Origin: CAJBIL01 sp044359525
GTDB lineage: Bacteria > Pseudomonadota > Gammaproteobacteria > Burkholderiales > Rhodocyclaceae
Length of the DNA stretch: 21,380 nucleotides
Reading direction: 5' to 3'
Assembly: GCA_044359525.1 (NCBI GenBank)
Contig: JBIKLY010000063.1
Span: 1 to 21,380 of the forward strand
Shown: one piece after another, positions 1 to 7,331 of the stretch
Position numbering within the stretch: position 1 is the first letter of the stretch
How the letters are laid out: each line of letters begins with the position of its first letter
Translations under genes and position numbers: made by a program
The notes under the pieces: generated by a model
Seen by the model: only the letters and a program-made list of their open reading frames with translations
Told to the model about the DNA's origin: nothing
Databases searched by the model: none

Positions 1-1358
1 TTCATGCCGTCGAGAGGCAGCGCTCCGTTATACGCGGTGACCAGATTGATCTCGCCGGATTTCGCGGCGATGCGCGCACCGGCGCTGCCGCTGCTGCTGC
101 CCTCAAGAACAATATGCTTGCCGGCGATGTCGACCAGCGAACGCTGCAGCGTGCGGCTGTCGGCGATCAGACGCTCGGTTGCTGCTTTTTCATTGACGAT
201 CTCGATCAGGCTACCGGCTTCCAGCGTGGCATCGCCACCGCGCGTCGATTCGGTCTCCAGAACCTTTTCGTCGATCCCGGTGCCCGTATTCTTGCGCTCC
301 ACCGTGATCTCGGCCGCCGTATCGCGTGCCTTGATGAAAATCGAGCCGTTGGCATCGACCGTTGTCGTCGCCGTCATCCGCCCGGCGTGATTGACCGCCA
401 GGCCAGCCAGCGTGATGTTGCCGCGCCGGGCGATGATCTCGCCGACCTTGTCGACGGCCACCGAACCGCCGATATTCACATCGTTACCATCGGCATCCTT
501 GCCGACAAAGGGATCGACCTCGACCAGGAAGCCGCGCATGCGCGCATTGGTCGGCGCGGCTAGATAGACTTTCGAGCCGGCCGCCAGCATCGCCTGCCCG
601 CCGGGTGTTTCGATCTTGCCGGCATTCTCGACACGCGGCGCGAACATATAGATGCCGCCGCCCTCGCCCGAAGCCAGCTGCGCACCGGCTTCGACGCGAA
701 CGAAACTCGACTGGAACTGCCCGGCCGTTCCTTCAAAGGCGAAGGCCGCCTGCTTGCCCTGCTGCGAGAGCCAGCCCTTCTGGAAAACCTCGTCGGAAAT
801 ATTCAGCGTCGACGCCACCAGCCCGCCGACGTTCACCTGCGCGCCACCGCCGAACAGGATGCCGTTCTGGTTGATCAGGTAAAGCTGCCCGGTCGCCGTC
901 AGCATGCCCTCGATGACGGTCGGGTCGGCCGAGCCGATGCGGTTGACCGCGCTACCGCCGGTCGGCTGGGCGAAGTGCACATGGCCGCCCTTGCCGATGT
1001 TCAGATTGCTCCAGTTGAAGATTGCCCGCAGTGCCGTCTGCGTGACCTCGCCGTAGCTGCCGGTAGCGTTGTAGCTGCCGTAACCGTTACCGGTGAAGGC
1101 GCTGGTCGGCGGCACGTAGCCGGCCGCCGGGCGGGCGATGGCGGCCAGCGCCGCCGGCATCACGCGCTGCGTCGTCTGGGCTGCGGCATCGCCGGTCGCG
1201 AAAGTGCCGGCAAGCCCGAACATGCCGAGCAAAACACTCAGGCAAACCGCCGCCGCCTCGCCGCCGACGCACTTGCCATGCGACGGCATGTTCTCGCACA
1301 CAGGGACGAGCATGCCGCGCGTCTCGTCAAAAACCAGGCGGTATCGATTGGCGTTCAT
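1..1358 (-). CDS. TpsA-type filamentous haemagglutinin-like exoprotein, N-terminal part (cut by window edge)
   Basis: This is the secreted partner of a two-partner (type Vb) secretion system, expected to form a large beta-helical adhesin exported by the TpsB protein encoded just upstream. About 452 codons are visible, open to the left edge, so the C-terminus is missing. The N-terminus MNANRYRLVFDETRGM is a typical extended signal peptide region of large autotransporters and TpsA proteins, followed by a hydrophobic core near residues 34-46. Residues of about 75-190 form the TPS/haemagglutination domain, with NLNIGKGGHVHF, an NQNGILFGGGAQV block and an LVASTLNIS block. The remainder is Gly/Ala/Val-rich repeats suited to a beta-helix. 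The ATG is preceded by TGAGGA at suitable spacing. The gap of 266 bp to tpsB holds a long hairpin repeat. The substrate or adhesion target cannot be read from the sequence. Confidence 0.9.
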   Translation of the reverse strand, partial: MNANRYRLVFDETRGMLVPVCENMPSHGKCVGGEAAAVCLSVLLGMFGLAGTFATGDAAAQTTQRVMPAALAAIARPAAGYVPPTSAFTGNGYGSYNATGSYGEVTQTALRAIFNWSNLNIGKGGHVHFAQPTGGSAVNRIGSADPTVIEGMLTATGQLYLINQNGILFGGGAQVNVGGLVASTLNISDEVFQKGWLSQQGKQAAFAFEGTAGQFQSSFVRVEAGAQLASGEGGGIYMFAPRVENAGKIETPGGQAMLAAGSKVYLAAPTNARMRGFLVEVDPFVGKDADGNDVNIGGSVAVDKVGEIIARRGNITLAGLAVNHAGRMTATTTVDANGSIFIKARDTAAEITVERKNTGTGIDEKVLETESTRGGDATLEAGSLIEIVNEKAATERLIADSRTLQRSLVDIAGKHIVLEGSSSGSAGARIAAKSGEINLVTAYNGALPLDGM

Positions 1359-1421
1359 GATCAGTCCTCAGTGTGGCGCCGGCAAATCCGGCACTCGGGA
1401 TTGCAGGGATCGAAGGGCTTT

Positions 1422-1526
1422 ACCGCAGAGGCGCAGAGGACGCAGAGGTGACGCAGAGAAAATCAAATTCTTGCCTGTATGTTGCTTTTCTCTGCGTTGC
1501 CTCTGCGCCTCTGCGCCTCTGCGTTG
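1422..1526. repeat. Long hairpin repeat, (CGCAGAGG)n type, copy A
   Basis: The left arm carries tandem GCAGAG units (ACCGCAGAGGCGCAGAGG and following) and the right arm their inverse (CTCTGCGCCTCTGCG). The inner stem is CGCAGAGAAAA / TTTTCTCTGCG around a loop of about 26 nt. The same element occurs at 13238-13318, and the similarity continues into the left flank (GGCTTTACCGC in both). It lies between tpsB and tpsA, so it should be transcribed as a large RNA hairpin if the two genes share a message. Confidence 0.9.
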
Positions 1527-1624
1527 GGGGTCGATGTTTAAATGCGAGCGACCTAATTCATACTCAAGCCGTTGTTTAATTACGCAATTTTCGCTGAAAA
1601 ACTGCATTTTCATGGTTTTCAGCA

Positions 1625-3229
1625 TCAAAATTCGTAAGCCAGGCGGGCGTCGATGCGTAGATCGCCTTTCTTTGTCTGGTCGCCGTCTTCCAGTGCGCGT
1701 GCGGCATAAACGTGGGCGTTCCAGTGGCGTCCGGCTTTGAGCTTCAGCCCGAGGCCGCTGCCCGCCAGCGTGAAGCGGTCCTTCTGGCCGGGCAGCGCTT
1801 CCTTGAGACTCAGCTCGGCGTAATCGACAAAAGCCAGCGCGTTGATCTGCATTGCATCGCCGCCGAACGACGGCGTCTGGATTTCCAGGCGACCGCGCAA
1901 GCCGATGTCGCCCGTGCGCTCGGCGTCGTAATAGCCGCGCACCGAGTCAACACCACCGGCGGCCAGCTGCTCGTTCGAGATCAAGGGTTGTGCGGTCAGC
2001 TGCACGTCGCCGTGCGCCAGCAGGCTCCAGCCGGCGCCGAGGTTCTGCTGGCGCGTCAGGTCGGCGCGGAAGATGGCGAAATTGGCGCGCGCACCGGCGC
2101 GCTTGCACTCGAACTGATCCTTCTGCACGCCGTCGCAGTCGATGGTCTTGTCGGCGAGGCCGCGCAAGCCGAGCGTGACGCCGGCGCCAAACTGCCACTG
2201 GCCGTCACTGTCCGGCACTGTGGCGTTGTACTGCAGCGCCGCCGGAAAATAGCGGATCGGCCGGCTGCTGCCGTCGAGCAAGCTGTCTTCCTTGAAGTCC
2301 TTGTAATCGAGTCCGGCTGACAGCGTATGAAACCAGTCGCCGCCGCCGGGAAGCGGCAGAACATAGCGCGCACCGAGCGTCGTACCCTTGCCGACCACGC
2401 TGCTGCCCAGCACCGTCGGCACGTTGCTGTTCGAGCGCACGGCGTAGAGCGCCAGCGTGGCGCCGCTCTGCCGGTCGACCGGCAGCGTGTAGTTGGCGAT
2501 CACCACCTCGACCTGGCTGCGATCGGCCGGCGCCGTGATGTAGTTGAGCGCCAGGCTGTGCTGGCGCTGCCACAGGTTGTCGTAGCGCAGCGAGCCCTCC
2601 AGCCGGCCGCGCTTGGTATCCTGACTTTGCTTGGTATTGAGCTCCAGCGAACCGTGCAGCGGCAACTGATCCTCGACCTGCAGTTCGACCTCGACCTTGC
2701 CCGGCAGCTTGCCGGCGCGCAGCAGCGGCGTGATGCGCCGGTCCGGGCTGCGCGAGAGCTGCGCCAGCTCCTGCTGCACCTCGGTGAACTGCGGCACGCT
2801 GCCGACGGCCAGCGCCGGCGTGCCGGCACGAATGTCGCCGAGCGAGAAATAGCGCGAGCCGCTGACGCGCAGGCGCTCGACGCTGCCTTCGGCAACACGC
2901 AGGGTGACGACGCCTTCATTCACTTTCTGTTCGGGAATGTCGACCAGCACGGTCAGGTATCCGGCGTCGTGATAGGTTTTTTCGAGCGCTTCGCGCGCCT
3001 TCTCGACATCCTCGATGCGGCGCTGCGGGCCAAGATGCGGATAGACGGCTTTTTCAATGGCGCCGGTCGGCAGCACGGTATTGCCGTCGACGACGAACTC
3101 GAAAATATCGAAACGCCCGGCAGCCGCAGGCGCGGGCGTAGTGGTGGCATCGTTGGCCAGCAGCGGCTGGCTGGCGAACAGGCTGGCCACCAACAGCGAA
3201 ACAAGGAACAGGGAAATGCGCTTGTGCAT
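1625..3229 (-). CDS. TpsB-type outer-membrane transporter (ShlB/FhaC/HecB family)
   Basis: This is the outer-membrane barrel that recognises the TPS domain of its TpsA partner in the periplasm and exports it. The 534-residue product is of normal family length. It starts with a Sec signal peptide (MHKRISLFLVSLLVASLFA). Two POTRA domains follow, about residues 38-115 (FEFVVDGNTVLP, then the VDIPEQKVNEGVVTLRVAEG block) and 117-190 (VERLRVSGSRYF). The rest is a 16-strand-type barrel with SLRYDNLWQRQHSLALNY, a GVDSVRGY motif (the conserved VRGY of the family) and a terminal Phe (LAYEF) as expected for Bam-assembled barrels. The gene lies upstream of tpsA in the same direction, so the pair probably forms an operon interrupted by a hairpin repeat. 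The ATG lacks a strong Shine-Dalgarno sequence. Confidence 0.95.
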   Translation of the reverse strand: MHKRISLFLVSLLVASLFASQPLLANDATTTPAPAAAGRFDIFEFVVDGNTVLPTGAIEKAVYPHLGPQRRIEDVEKAREALEKTYHDAGYLTVLVDIPEQKVNEGVVTLRVAEGSVERLRVSGSRYFSLGDIRAGTPALAVGSVPQFTEVQQELAQLSRSPDRRITPLLRAGKLPGKVEVELQVEDQLPLHGSLELNTKQSQDTKRGRLEGSLRYDNLWQRQHSLALNYITAPADRSQVEVVIANYTLPVDRQSGATLALYAVRSNSNVPTVLGSSVVGKGTTLGARYVLPLPGGGDWFHTLSAGLDYKDFKEDSLLDGSSRPIRYFPAALQYNATVPDSDGQWQFGAGVTLGLRGLADKTIDCDGVQKDQFECKRAGARANFAIFRADLTRQQNLGAGWSLLAHGDVQLTAQPLISNEQLAAGGVDSVRGYYDAERTGDIGLRGRLEIQTPSFGGDAMQINALAFVDYAELSLKEALPGQKDRFTLAGSGLGLKLKAGRHWNAHVYAARALEDGDQTKKGDLRIDARLAYEF

Positions 3230-3307
3230 GGTAGGCGTGATCTTTTTTCCAGAAGTACGACAGTTTGCCTACGGGAATTTTCAGGCGCGGTATCGGCCAA
3301 CGATCCG

Positions 3308-3321
3308 TTCGGACTATGCCC
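3308..3321 (-). promoter_or_regulatory. Recurring motif TTCGGACTAYGCCC, copy 1
   Basis: TTCGGACTATGCCC lies 79 nt upstream of the tpsB start. A 13/14 match lies at 8221-8234, 86 nt upstream of the ankyrin gene, and a weaker one at 6083-6104. It may be a shared operator or a remnant of a dispersed repeat; the function is not known. Confidence 0.3.
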
Positions 3322-3337
3322 ATGAGCCAGGTGGATC

Positions 3338-3365
3338 AAAAAACGGGCCTCCCGAAGGAGGCCCG
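3338..3365 (-). terminator. Rho-independent terminator of the secreted-protein gene
   Basis: The stem CGGGCCTCC / GGAGGCCCG (9 bp, perfect) closes over a 4-nt loop and is followed on the minus strand by six T residues. It lies 30 nt after the stop codon of the gene at 3395-4912, which makes this a textbook intrinsic terminator. It separates this gene from the tpsBA pair. Confidence 0.93.
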
Positions 3366-3394
3366 AATACATCGTGAAACCTGAAGCGTTGTAT

Positions 3395-4912
3395 TTAGAA
3401 CAGACGCTGCAGCGGTGCGCACATGTTGCCGAAACGCGTACCCTTGGCGACGTTGACATCGAAACCTGTCGTGCCCGGCGTGTAGGTCGGCGGCAAAGCG
3501 GCAACCCAACCGCTACCGTTGAAGGCCGGGTCACCCGAACGGGCGATGAAGAAGTCAGCAAACGTCTTCTTCAGACCGGTCAGGTCGTTGCGGTACTGCA
3601 TGGTCAGTTCCGAAGCGAACTCGTAGTTGCCGTCGATCAGATTGGCCTTGGTCGGCAGGATGCCGGTGGTGCCCGTCGTACCGACGACCAGCGTGGCGGT
3701 GTCATTGGTGTCGTACATGGCAGCTGCGCCGTCGAGCGCGCGGAAGCTGTAGCCGTTCGCGGCGTTCGTCGGGCCCTTGGCCCACTTGGTCGAATCGCTG
3801 CTCGTCTTACGGTCGTCGTTCAGGCTGTCGACCGAGAGGGTGCCGACCGCACCGTAACCGCCGGTACCGAAGTCAACCTTGTAGCTCTTGCCTTCTTCGT
3901 CCTTGAACTTATGCACGCCACCGGCGGCGGCCTTGTCCAGACAGTCGCGGACGTTGCCCGAGGTCGAGTTCTCGATCACCGTGTAGCCGGCGGTGACGTC
4001 GATCACGTACGGGTCGGCATCGGTGCCCGAGCCGGAAGCCTGGTAGCCGGCGGAGTCGGACATGCGGGCGGGCTGGGTATAACCGCTACCAGCCACTGAA
4101 CCATCGGTACAGGGGAAGTTGTTGAAGAACCAGTTGTAGCTGGTCTGCGTACCCGAACCCGGAACGCGGCGGCAGGCGACGACCTGGTCGCCGGCGGCCG
4201 GCGCGGCGATGCCGAGTTGGGACCACGTGGCGATGTTGGCGGACAACAGCGCGCCGTAGGTGGCGCGGCTGATGTGGGTCGTCATCGGAATGACGTTGGT
4301 CACCGGCAGGCCCATGGCCAGCACGTTGACACCGACGACGGTCAGGTTGGCGACTTCGGCTGGATCGAGCGCCGACTGGCCGAACTCGACGTTGAGCGGG
4401 CCCTTGAACAGGTTCGGGGCGACGTCGGAAACGCCGAAGTCAGGAACGACTTCCTGGCCGGTCGGGGCGCCAACGCCCGGATCGATACCCTGCACGGCGC
4501 ACTTGAAATCGACGCCGGAAGCGGCGCAGGTCGCAGCCGAGACCTTCAGCGTGGCCAACGCCTGGGCGCGAGCCACCGGGTTCACGCCGAACACCGAACC
4601 GCCGGTCGAACGCTTGATGAACAGCACTTTCTTGCCCTGCAAGGCGGCCGGGATATCGACGGTCGACTTCATCGTGCCGAAGAAGGCGCGCTGCTGCTTG
4701 CCGTCGCCGTTGTCGATGTACTTGAACCAGTCGGTGCCCTTGGTGCCGACGTACATGTTGGTGGCCGTCGTTTCGAGGAAGTTGTCCGGTGCGGTGGCGC
4801 CAGACAGATAGACGGTGAGGTCCGGCGTCTGGAAAGCGGTCAGGGCGAAAGCCGGGGTGGCGGCGCCAGCGAGGGCGACGGCGCAGGCGGCGGCGATGTG
4901 GGTCATTTTCAT
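3395..4912 (-). CDS. Secreted periplasmic-binding-protein-like protein (PstS-like fold suspected)
   Basis: The 505-residue product has a clear Sec signal peptide ending near AATPAFA (about residue 23) and a mature part with six cysteines, consistent with a disulfide-bonded extracytoplasmic protein. Several segments recall phosphate-binding (PstS-type) proteins: an early YLSGATAPDNF, a middle segment with ATYGALLSANIATWSQLG that resembles the conserved '...I..W..L' loop, and RRVPGSGTQTSYNWF, like the R-GSGT phosphate loop. It is much longer than PstS, so at best it is a divergent or extended member and its ligand is unknown. The start is supported by AAAGGA 8 nt upstream of the ATG. It follows the PEP-CTERM gene by 75 bp and ends at a strong terminator. 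Given the secretion operon nearby, it is a reasonable candidate for a secreted substrate, but that is inference. Confidence 0.65.
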   Translation of the reverse strand: MKMTHIAAACAVALAGAATPAFALTAFQTPDLTVYLSGATAPDNFLETTATNMYVGTKGTDWFKYIDNGDGKQQRAFFGTMKSTVDIPAALQGKKVLFIKRSTGGSVFGVNPVARAQALATLKVSAATCAASGVDFKCAVQGIDPGVGAPTGQEVVPDFGVSDVAPNLFKGPLNVEFGQSALDPAEVANLTVVGVNVLAMGLPVTNVIPMTTHISRATYGALLSANIATWSQLGIAAPAAGDQVVACRRVPGSGTQTSYNWFFNNFPCTDGSVAGSGYTQPARMSDSAGYQASGSGTDADPYVIDVTAGYTVIENSTSGNVRDCLDKAAAGGVHKFKDEEGKSYKVDFGTGGYGAVGTLSVDSLNDDRKTSSDSTKWAKGPTNAANGYSFRALDGAAAMYDTNDTATLVVGTTGTTGILPTKANLIDGNYEFASELTMQYRNDLTGLKKTFADFFIARSGDPAFNGSGWVAALPPTYTPGTTGFDVNVAKGTRFGNMCAPLQRLF

Positions 4913-4935
4913 GGAAAATCCTTTCAGGTTTGGGT

Positions 4936-4958
4936 TGCCGTCCCCGACGGGGACGGCA
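4936..4958. repeat. Perfect 10-bp stem-loop between the PEP-CTERM and binding-protein-like genes
   Basis: TGCCGTCCCC and GGGGACGGCA pair perfectly around a 3-nt loop. There is no T-tract on either side, so it is not a standard terminator. On the minus-strand message it would lie 29 nt after the PEP-CTERM stop and 23 nt before the next start codon, where it could act as a processing, stabilising or attenuating hairpin. Confidence 0.75.
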
Positions 4959-4987
4959 GCTTTACGGCGTATGACTGAATGACAAAC

Positions 4988-5812
4988 TTACTTGCCGAGG
5001 CGGCGACGGCGGGCGATGGCGCCGATCATGCCGAGGCCGGCGAGGAACAGTGCGTAGCTCTCGGGTTCGGGAACGGCAGCGTAGATCAGCGTACCGTCGT
5101 TCTGGAACTGCCAGGTCAGCGCGTTACCGGACGAATCGCTGAACTGGTTCAGCGTCGCCTTGGTAACCGTGCCGGTGGTGGCTTTCTCTGAAAGCAGATA
5201 GAAACCGAGGCTGTCGCCGACCGCGCCATCGGTGGTGAACTTAGCTTTGCCGGCAACGTTATTACCGTAGCTCACAAGACCGGCACCAACTCCGGTAAGA
5301 ATGATGGACTCGTTACTACCGATAGCAGTGGTATTGGTCAGGAAGGAACCGGTGACCGTAGCGAAGGTACGGAACTCGGTGTAGGTCGGCAATTGAGCAG
5401 CCGTAATGCCACTTGACGTAGTCAGGAAGCGGTCAGTGCCGTTGGAATCAGCGGCGGTGATGTTCCAGCGCAGGCCGGCCACGTTGCTCGTACCGGACAG
5501 GAAGGACGTCAGGTTGGCGTCGGTGCCGAGCGAGAAGATACCGCCAACTTTCGGCATCAGCTTGTTGCCTTCCAGCACCGGCGTAGCAGCGGTGGAGGCC
5601 CAGTTGGTAAGGCTACCGCCAAAAATCCCATCCTTGGACAGCGAACCAAGGTCGCGAACGTAGTTGCGGTCGTCGGACGTTTCAGCCGTACCGCCGTTGT
5701 CCCACAACTGGAAAAACAGTTCGCCGTTGCCACCGGATCCGTTGTCGATGGCAGCATTAGCACCGCCGGCAAGGGCGAGACCGAGAAGGGTTGCGATCAG
5801 TTTGATTTTCAT
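4988..5812 (-). CDS. PEP-CTERM sorting-domain protein
   Basis: This is an exported protein of 274 residues with the tripartite C-terminal signal recognised by exosortases. The signal comprises PEP at residues 248-250 (VPEPESYALF), a hydrophobic helix (LAGLGMIGAIA) and a basic end (RRRRLGK). The N-terminus is a Sec signal peptide ending at GGANA (about residue 20). The mature part is rich in Gly, Ser, Thr and Asn and has no cysteine, as usual for these surface or matrix proteins. No enzymatic motif is visible. An exosortase is expected to cleave at the PEP region and release or anchor the protein, commonly in exopolysaccharide-producing bacteria; no exosortase gene is present in this window. 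The start is supported by AAGGAAAG about 9 nt upstream. The gene is followed by the binding-protein-like gene in the same direction. Confidence 0.93.
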   Translation of the reverse strand: MKIKLIATLLGLALAGGANAAIDNGSGGNGELFFQLWDNGGTAETSDDRNYVRDLGSLSKDGIFGGSLTNWASTAATPVLEGNKLMPKVGGIFSLGTDANLTSFLSGTSNVAGLRWNITAADSNGTDRFLTTSSGITAAQLPTYTEFRTFATVTGSFLTNTTAIGSNESIILTGVGAGLVSYGNNVAGKAKFTTDGAVGDSLGFYLLSEKATTGTVTKATLNQFSDSSGNALTWQFQNDGTLIYAAVPEPESYALFLAGLGMIGAIARRRRLGK

Positions 5813-6082
5813 GAGTGTGCTTTCCTTGTGAAGTTAAGTTGCTGGTGTCCGGCGTGTTGCCAGGAGTCCCTTGTTGCGGAACCGGGCCCGTGCCTTGCCC
5901 CGATTCCTGTAATCCCTCACGAAGCGCTAGCTCTTCTTTGCTATCGGCAGTCCCCCGCCGGCGCACTTCCTTCTGGAACGGTGTTCATTGTTGCGGGCGA
6001 AGGTGACAAGGCATGTAGTTGGAAACCGGCAAACCCCCTGCCGTTGGGATCATTCGTGTTACATCTGACTGACCAGCCAATA

Positions 6083-6104
6083 AGCCAAATGGACTACGCG
6101 CGGT
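6083..6104 (-). promoter_or_regulatory. Recurring motif, degenerate copy 3
   Basis: GCCAAATGGACTACGCGCGG matches 17 of 22 positions of the copy around 8217-8236 when aligned without gaps. It lies about 275 nt upstream of the PEP-CTERM start. Weak on its own; listed because the other two copies also lie upstream of minus-strand genes for exported proteins. Confidence 0.2.
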
Positions 6105-6130
6105 TTGCAGGATTTGCAGGTCGGCTTAGG

Positions 6131-6273
6131 CCCAATACCGTTCAGTTAAGTGTCCATGGACCCATCACCGTTCGGGCTGAGCTTGTCGAAGCCTTGTTGC
6201 CACCCCACCCAGCGCTTCTACTGGCTCCCTTCGACAAGCTCAGGGCGAACGGGCTTAACTGAACTCTATTGGG
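6131..6273. repeat. Nested palindromic element (CCGTTCGGGCTGAGC...GCTCAGGGCGAACGG)
   Basis: The outer arms of 20 nt (6131-6150 and 6254-6273) pair at 18 of 20 positions. The inner arms of 24 nt (6168-6191 and 6229-6252) pair at 22 of 24 and carry the core CTTCGACAAGCTCAG, which I recognise as a dispersed repeat common in proteobacterial genomes. The central loop is about 37 nt. There is no coding potential, so this is a MITE- or REP-like non-autonomous element. Confidence 0.85.
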
Positions 6274-6348
6274 GTTAGGCCGCAGGCCGTCCCCCACATC
6301 CCAAGCGTGGGCTTCGCGCTGGGGATTGCCTGCGGGGCATAACCCGAC
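6272..6348. repeat. GGGTTAG...CATAACCC palindromic element, second copy (degenerate)
   Basis: The arms GGGTTAGGCCGCAGGC and GCCTGCGGGGCATAACCC enclose a GTCCC...GGGATT core. The element at 9278-9373 has the same order of parts (GGTTAG, GCAGC, GTCCC, GGGATT, GCTGC, GGCATAACCCGAC), so the two are related. This copy directly abuts the nested palindrome on its left. The stretch AGGTCGGCTTAGGCC at 6118-6132 may be its displaced left end. Confidence 0.7.
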
Positions 6349-6374
6349 ATGTGCGCCAGCACGGTAAAGGCGGA

Positions 6375-7187
6375 TCAGACGGCGCCGGCGTAGCCGACGA
6401 TCAGGCGCATGGCGGTGGCTTTGGAAACGGCCTGGGCGCGGTTGCGCACGTTGAGCTTGCGCAGGATCTTCTGCACGTGATTCTTGACGGTAAGCGGGCT
6501 GATATTGAGAATTTCGCCAATATCCTGATTGCTCTTGCCCTCCTGCACCCAGCCGAGAATCTCGATCTCGCGTTCGGTCATCAGTTTGCGCAGATCGACC
6601 AGGCGCATGCTGCCGTCGGCGCAGATCGCCGAGCGCTCGGCCTGCGCAAGCGTGCGCAGGAAGGCCATGTGGATGTGCGGCATGAGCAGTTCAAGAAAAT
6701 ACGCGTGGCGCAGCGAAAGATTGCCCGGCATGCCGCCGAAGAAAAAGAAACTGCTGCTGATGCCGCTGCCGTCGATCGGTGCGCTGCCATGCGCGGCGGC
6801 GTTGCCGAAGCAAGCGCGTTCGAGCAGAGGGCTGAAGCGGTCGTAGAGCGCCGCTGGTATCTGCATGTCCGGCGCGATCAGGCACGGTGAATCGCCGGCC
6901 TCGCGCCAGGCGAGCATCGCCCGCGTGACCAGCCCATCAACCGGATGGCAGACCTCGTCGAAGGTCTCCTCGCTGACGACGCAACTGTTGAAACGATCCA
7001 TCATCAGCATCTCTTCGCCGTCGCGCATGACCAGGCAGATCAGCACGTCATGCGGCAAAAGCGCCTGCAACTGGCCCTGCGTCCACAGAAAGAACTGGTA
7101 GCGCTTCTTGACCTGTAACGAGGTCTCGATAGCACGCAAGATGTTCTCCTGCTCATCGGCAGTCAGGGTGATAAAAGCGCCGTTCAT
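6375..7187 (-). CDS. epsA: LuxR-family transcriptional regulator, EpsA type
   Basis: This is a DNA-binding regulator of the family found beside exopolysaccharide and exosortase loci (EpsA, as in Methylobacillus). The 270-residue product has an N-terminal sensory region with the family-like segment KKRYQFFLWTQGQLQALLPH and a C-terminal LuxR helix-turn-helix (LMTEREIEILGWVQEGKSNQ, then ISPLTVKNHVQKILRKL). It has no receiver domain, so it is not a classic response regulator; the signal sensed is unknown. I chose the ATG at 7187, preceded by AAGGGA, over an upstream in-frame GTG at 7223 that has no ribosome binding site. Its target genes are probably the exopolysaccharide and PEP-CTERM genes nearby, by analogy only. 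Its 3' end lies next to the repeat cluster. Confidence 0.87.
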   Translation of the reverse strand: MNGAFITLTADEQENILRAIETSLQVKKRYQFFLWTQGQLQALLPHDVLICLVMRDGEEMLMMDRFNSCVVSEETFDEVCHPVDGLVTRAMLAWREAGDSPCLIAPDMQIPAALYDRFSPLLERACFGNAAAHGSAPIDGSGISSSFFFFGGMPGNLSLRHAYFLELLMPHIHMAFLRTLAQAERSAICADGSMRLVDLRKLMTEREIEILGWVQEGKSNQDIGEILNISPLTVKNHVQKILRKLNVRNRAQAVSKATAMRLIVGYAGAV

Positions 7188-7331
7188 TGTTCCCTTGTTC
7201 GCAAGGCTGGCGACTATTCGCACGAATCAGAATGGCCAATCATGACAGGCCAGTATTTCATCCAGATTTATCTTTTGTTGCAGTGCAGAAGCCGCAATCC
7301 GGAACCGGAAACTCACACCACGAGCAGCGGA

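Larger units (their letters stand above)
5813..6374. other. Gene-free stretch of 562 bp, largely repeats
   Basis: I see no convincing gene here. The first 270 bases should hold the promoter of the minus-strand PEP-CTERM gene; I found no confident -35/-10 pair and no clean sigma-54 (GG-N10-GC) site. From about 6131 to 6348 the sequence is made of two abutting palindromic elements listed separately. Confidence 0.7.

Noticed and set aside
1422..1526. Tandem GCAGAG units look at first like a short CRISPR array
   Set aside because: The units are 8-9 nt, without spacers of regular length, and form one hairpin with inverse units; there are no cas genes.
2327..3325. Long plus-strand open frames opposite tpsB, gspD, gspE and others
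   Set aside because: They are antisense shadows caused by high GC and strong codon bias; the minus-strand frames have clear families.
5870..5920. Possible sigma-54 promoter (GGCACGGGCCC on the minus strand) before the PEP-CTERM gene
   Set aside because: The spacing to a GC at -12 does not fit GG-N10-GC.
5828..6262. Plus-strand open frame of 144 codons
   Set aside because: It runs through the palindromic element, has no family resemblance or ribosome binding site, and has the composition of non-coding sequence.
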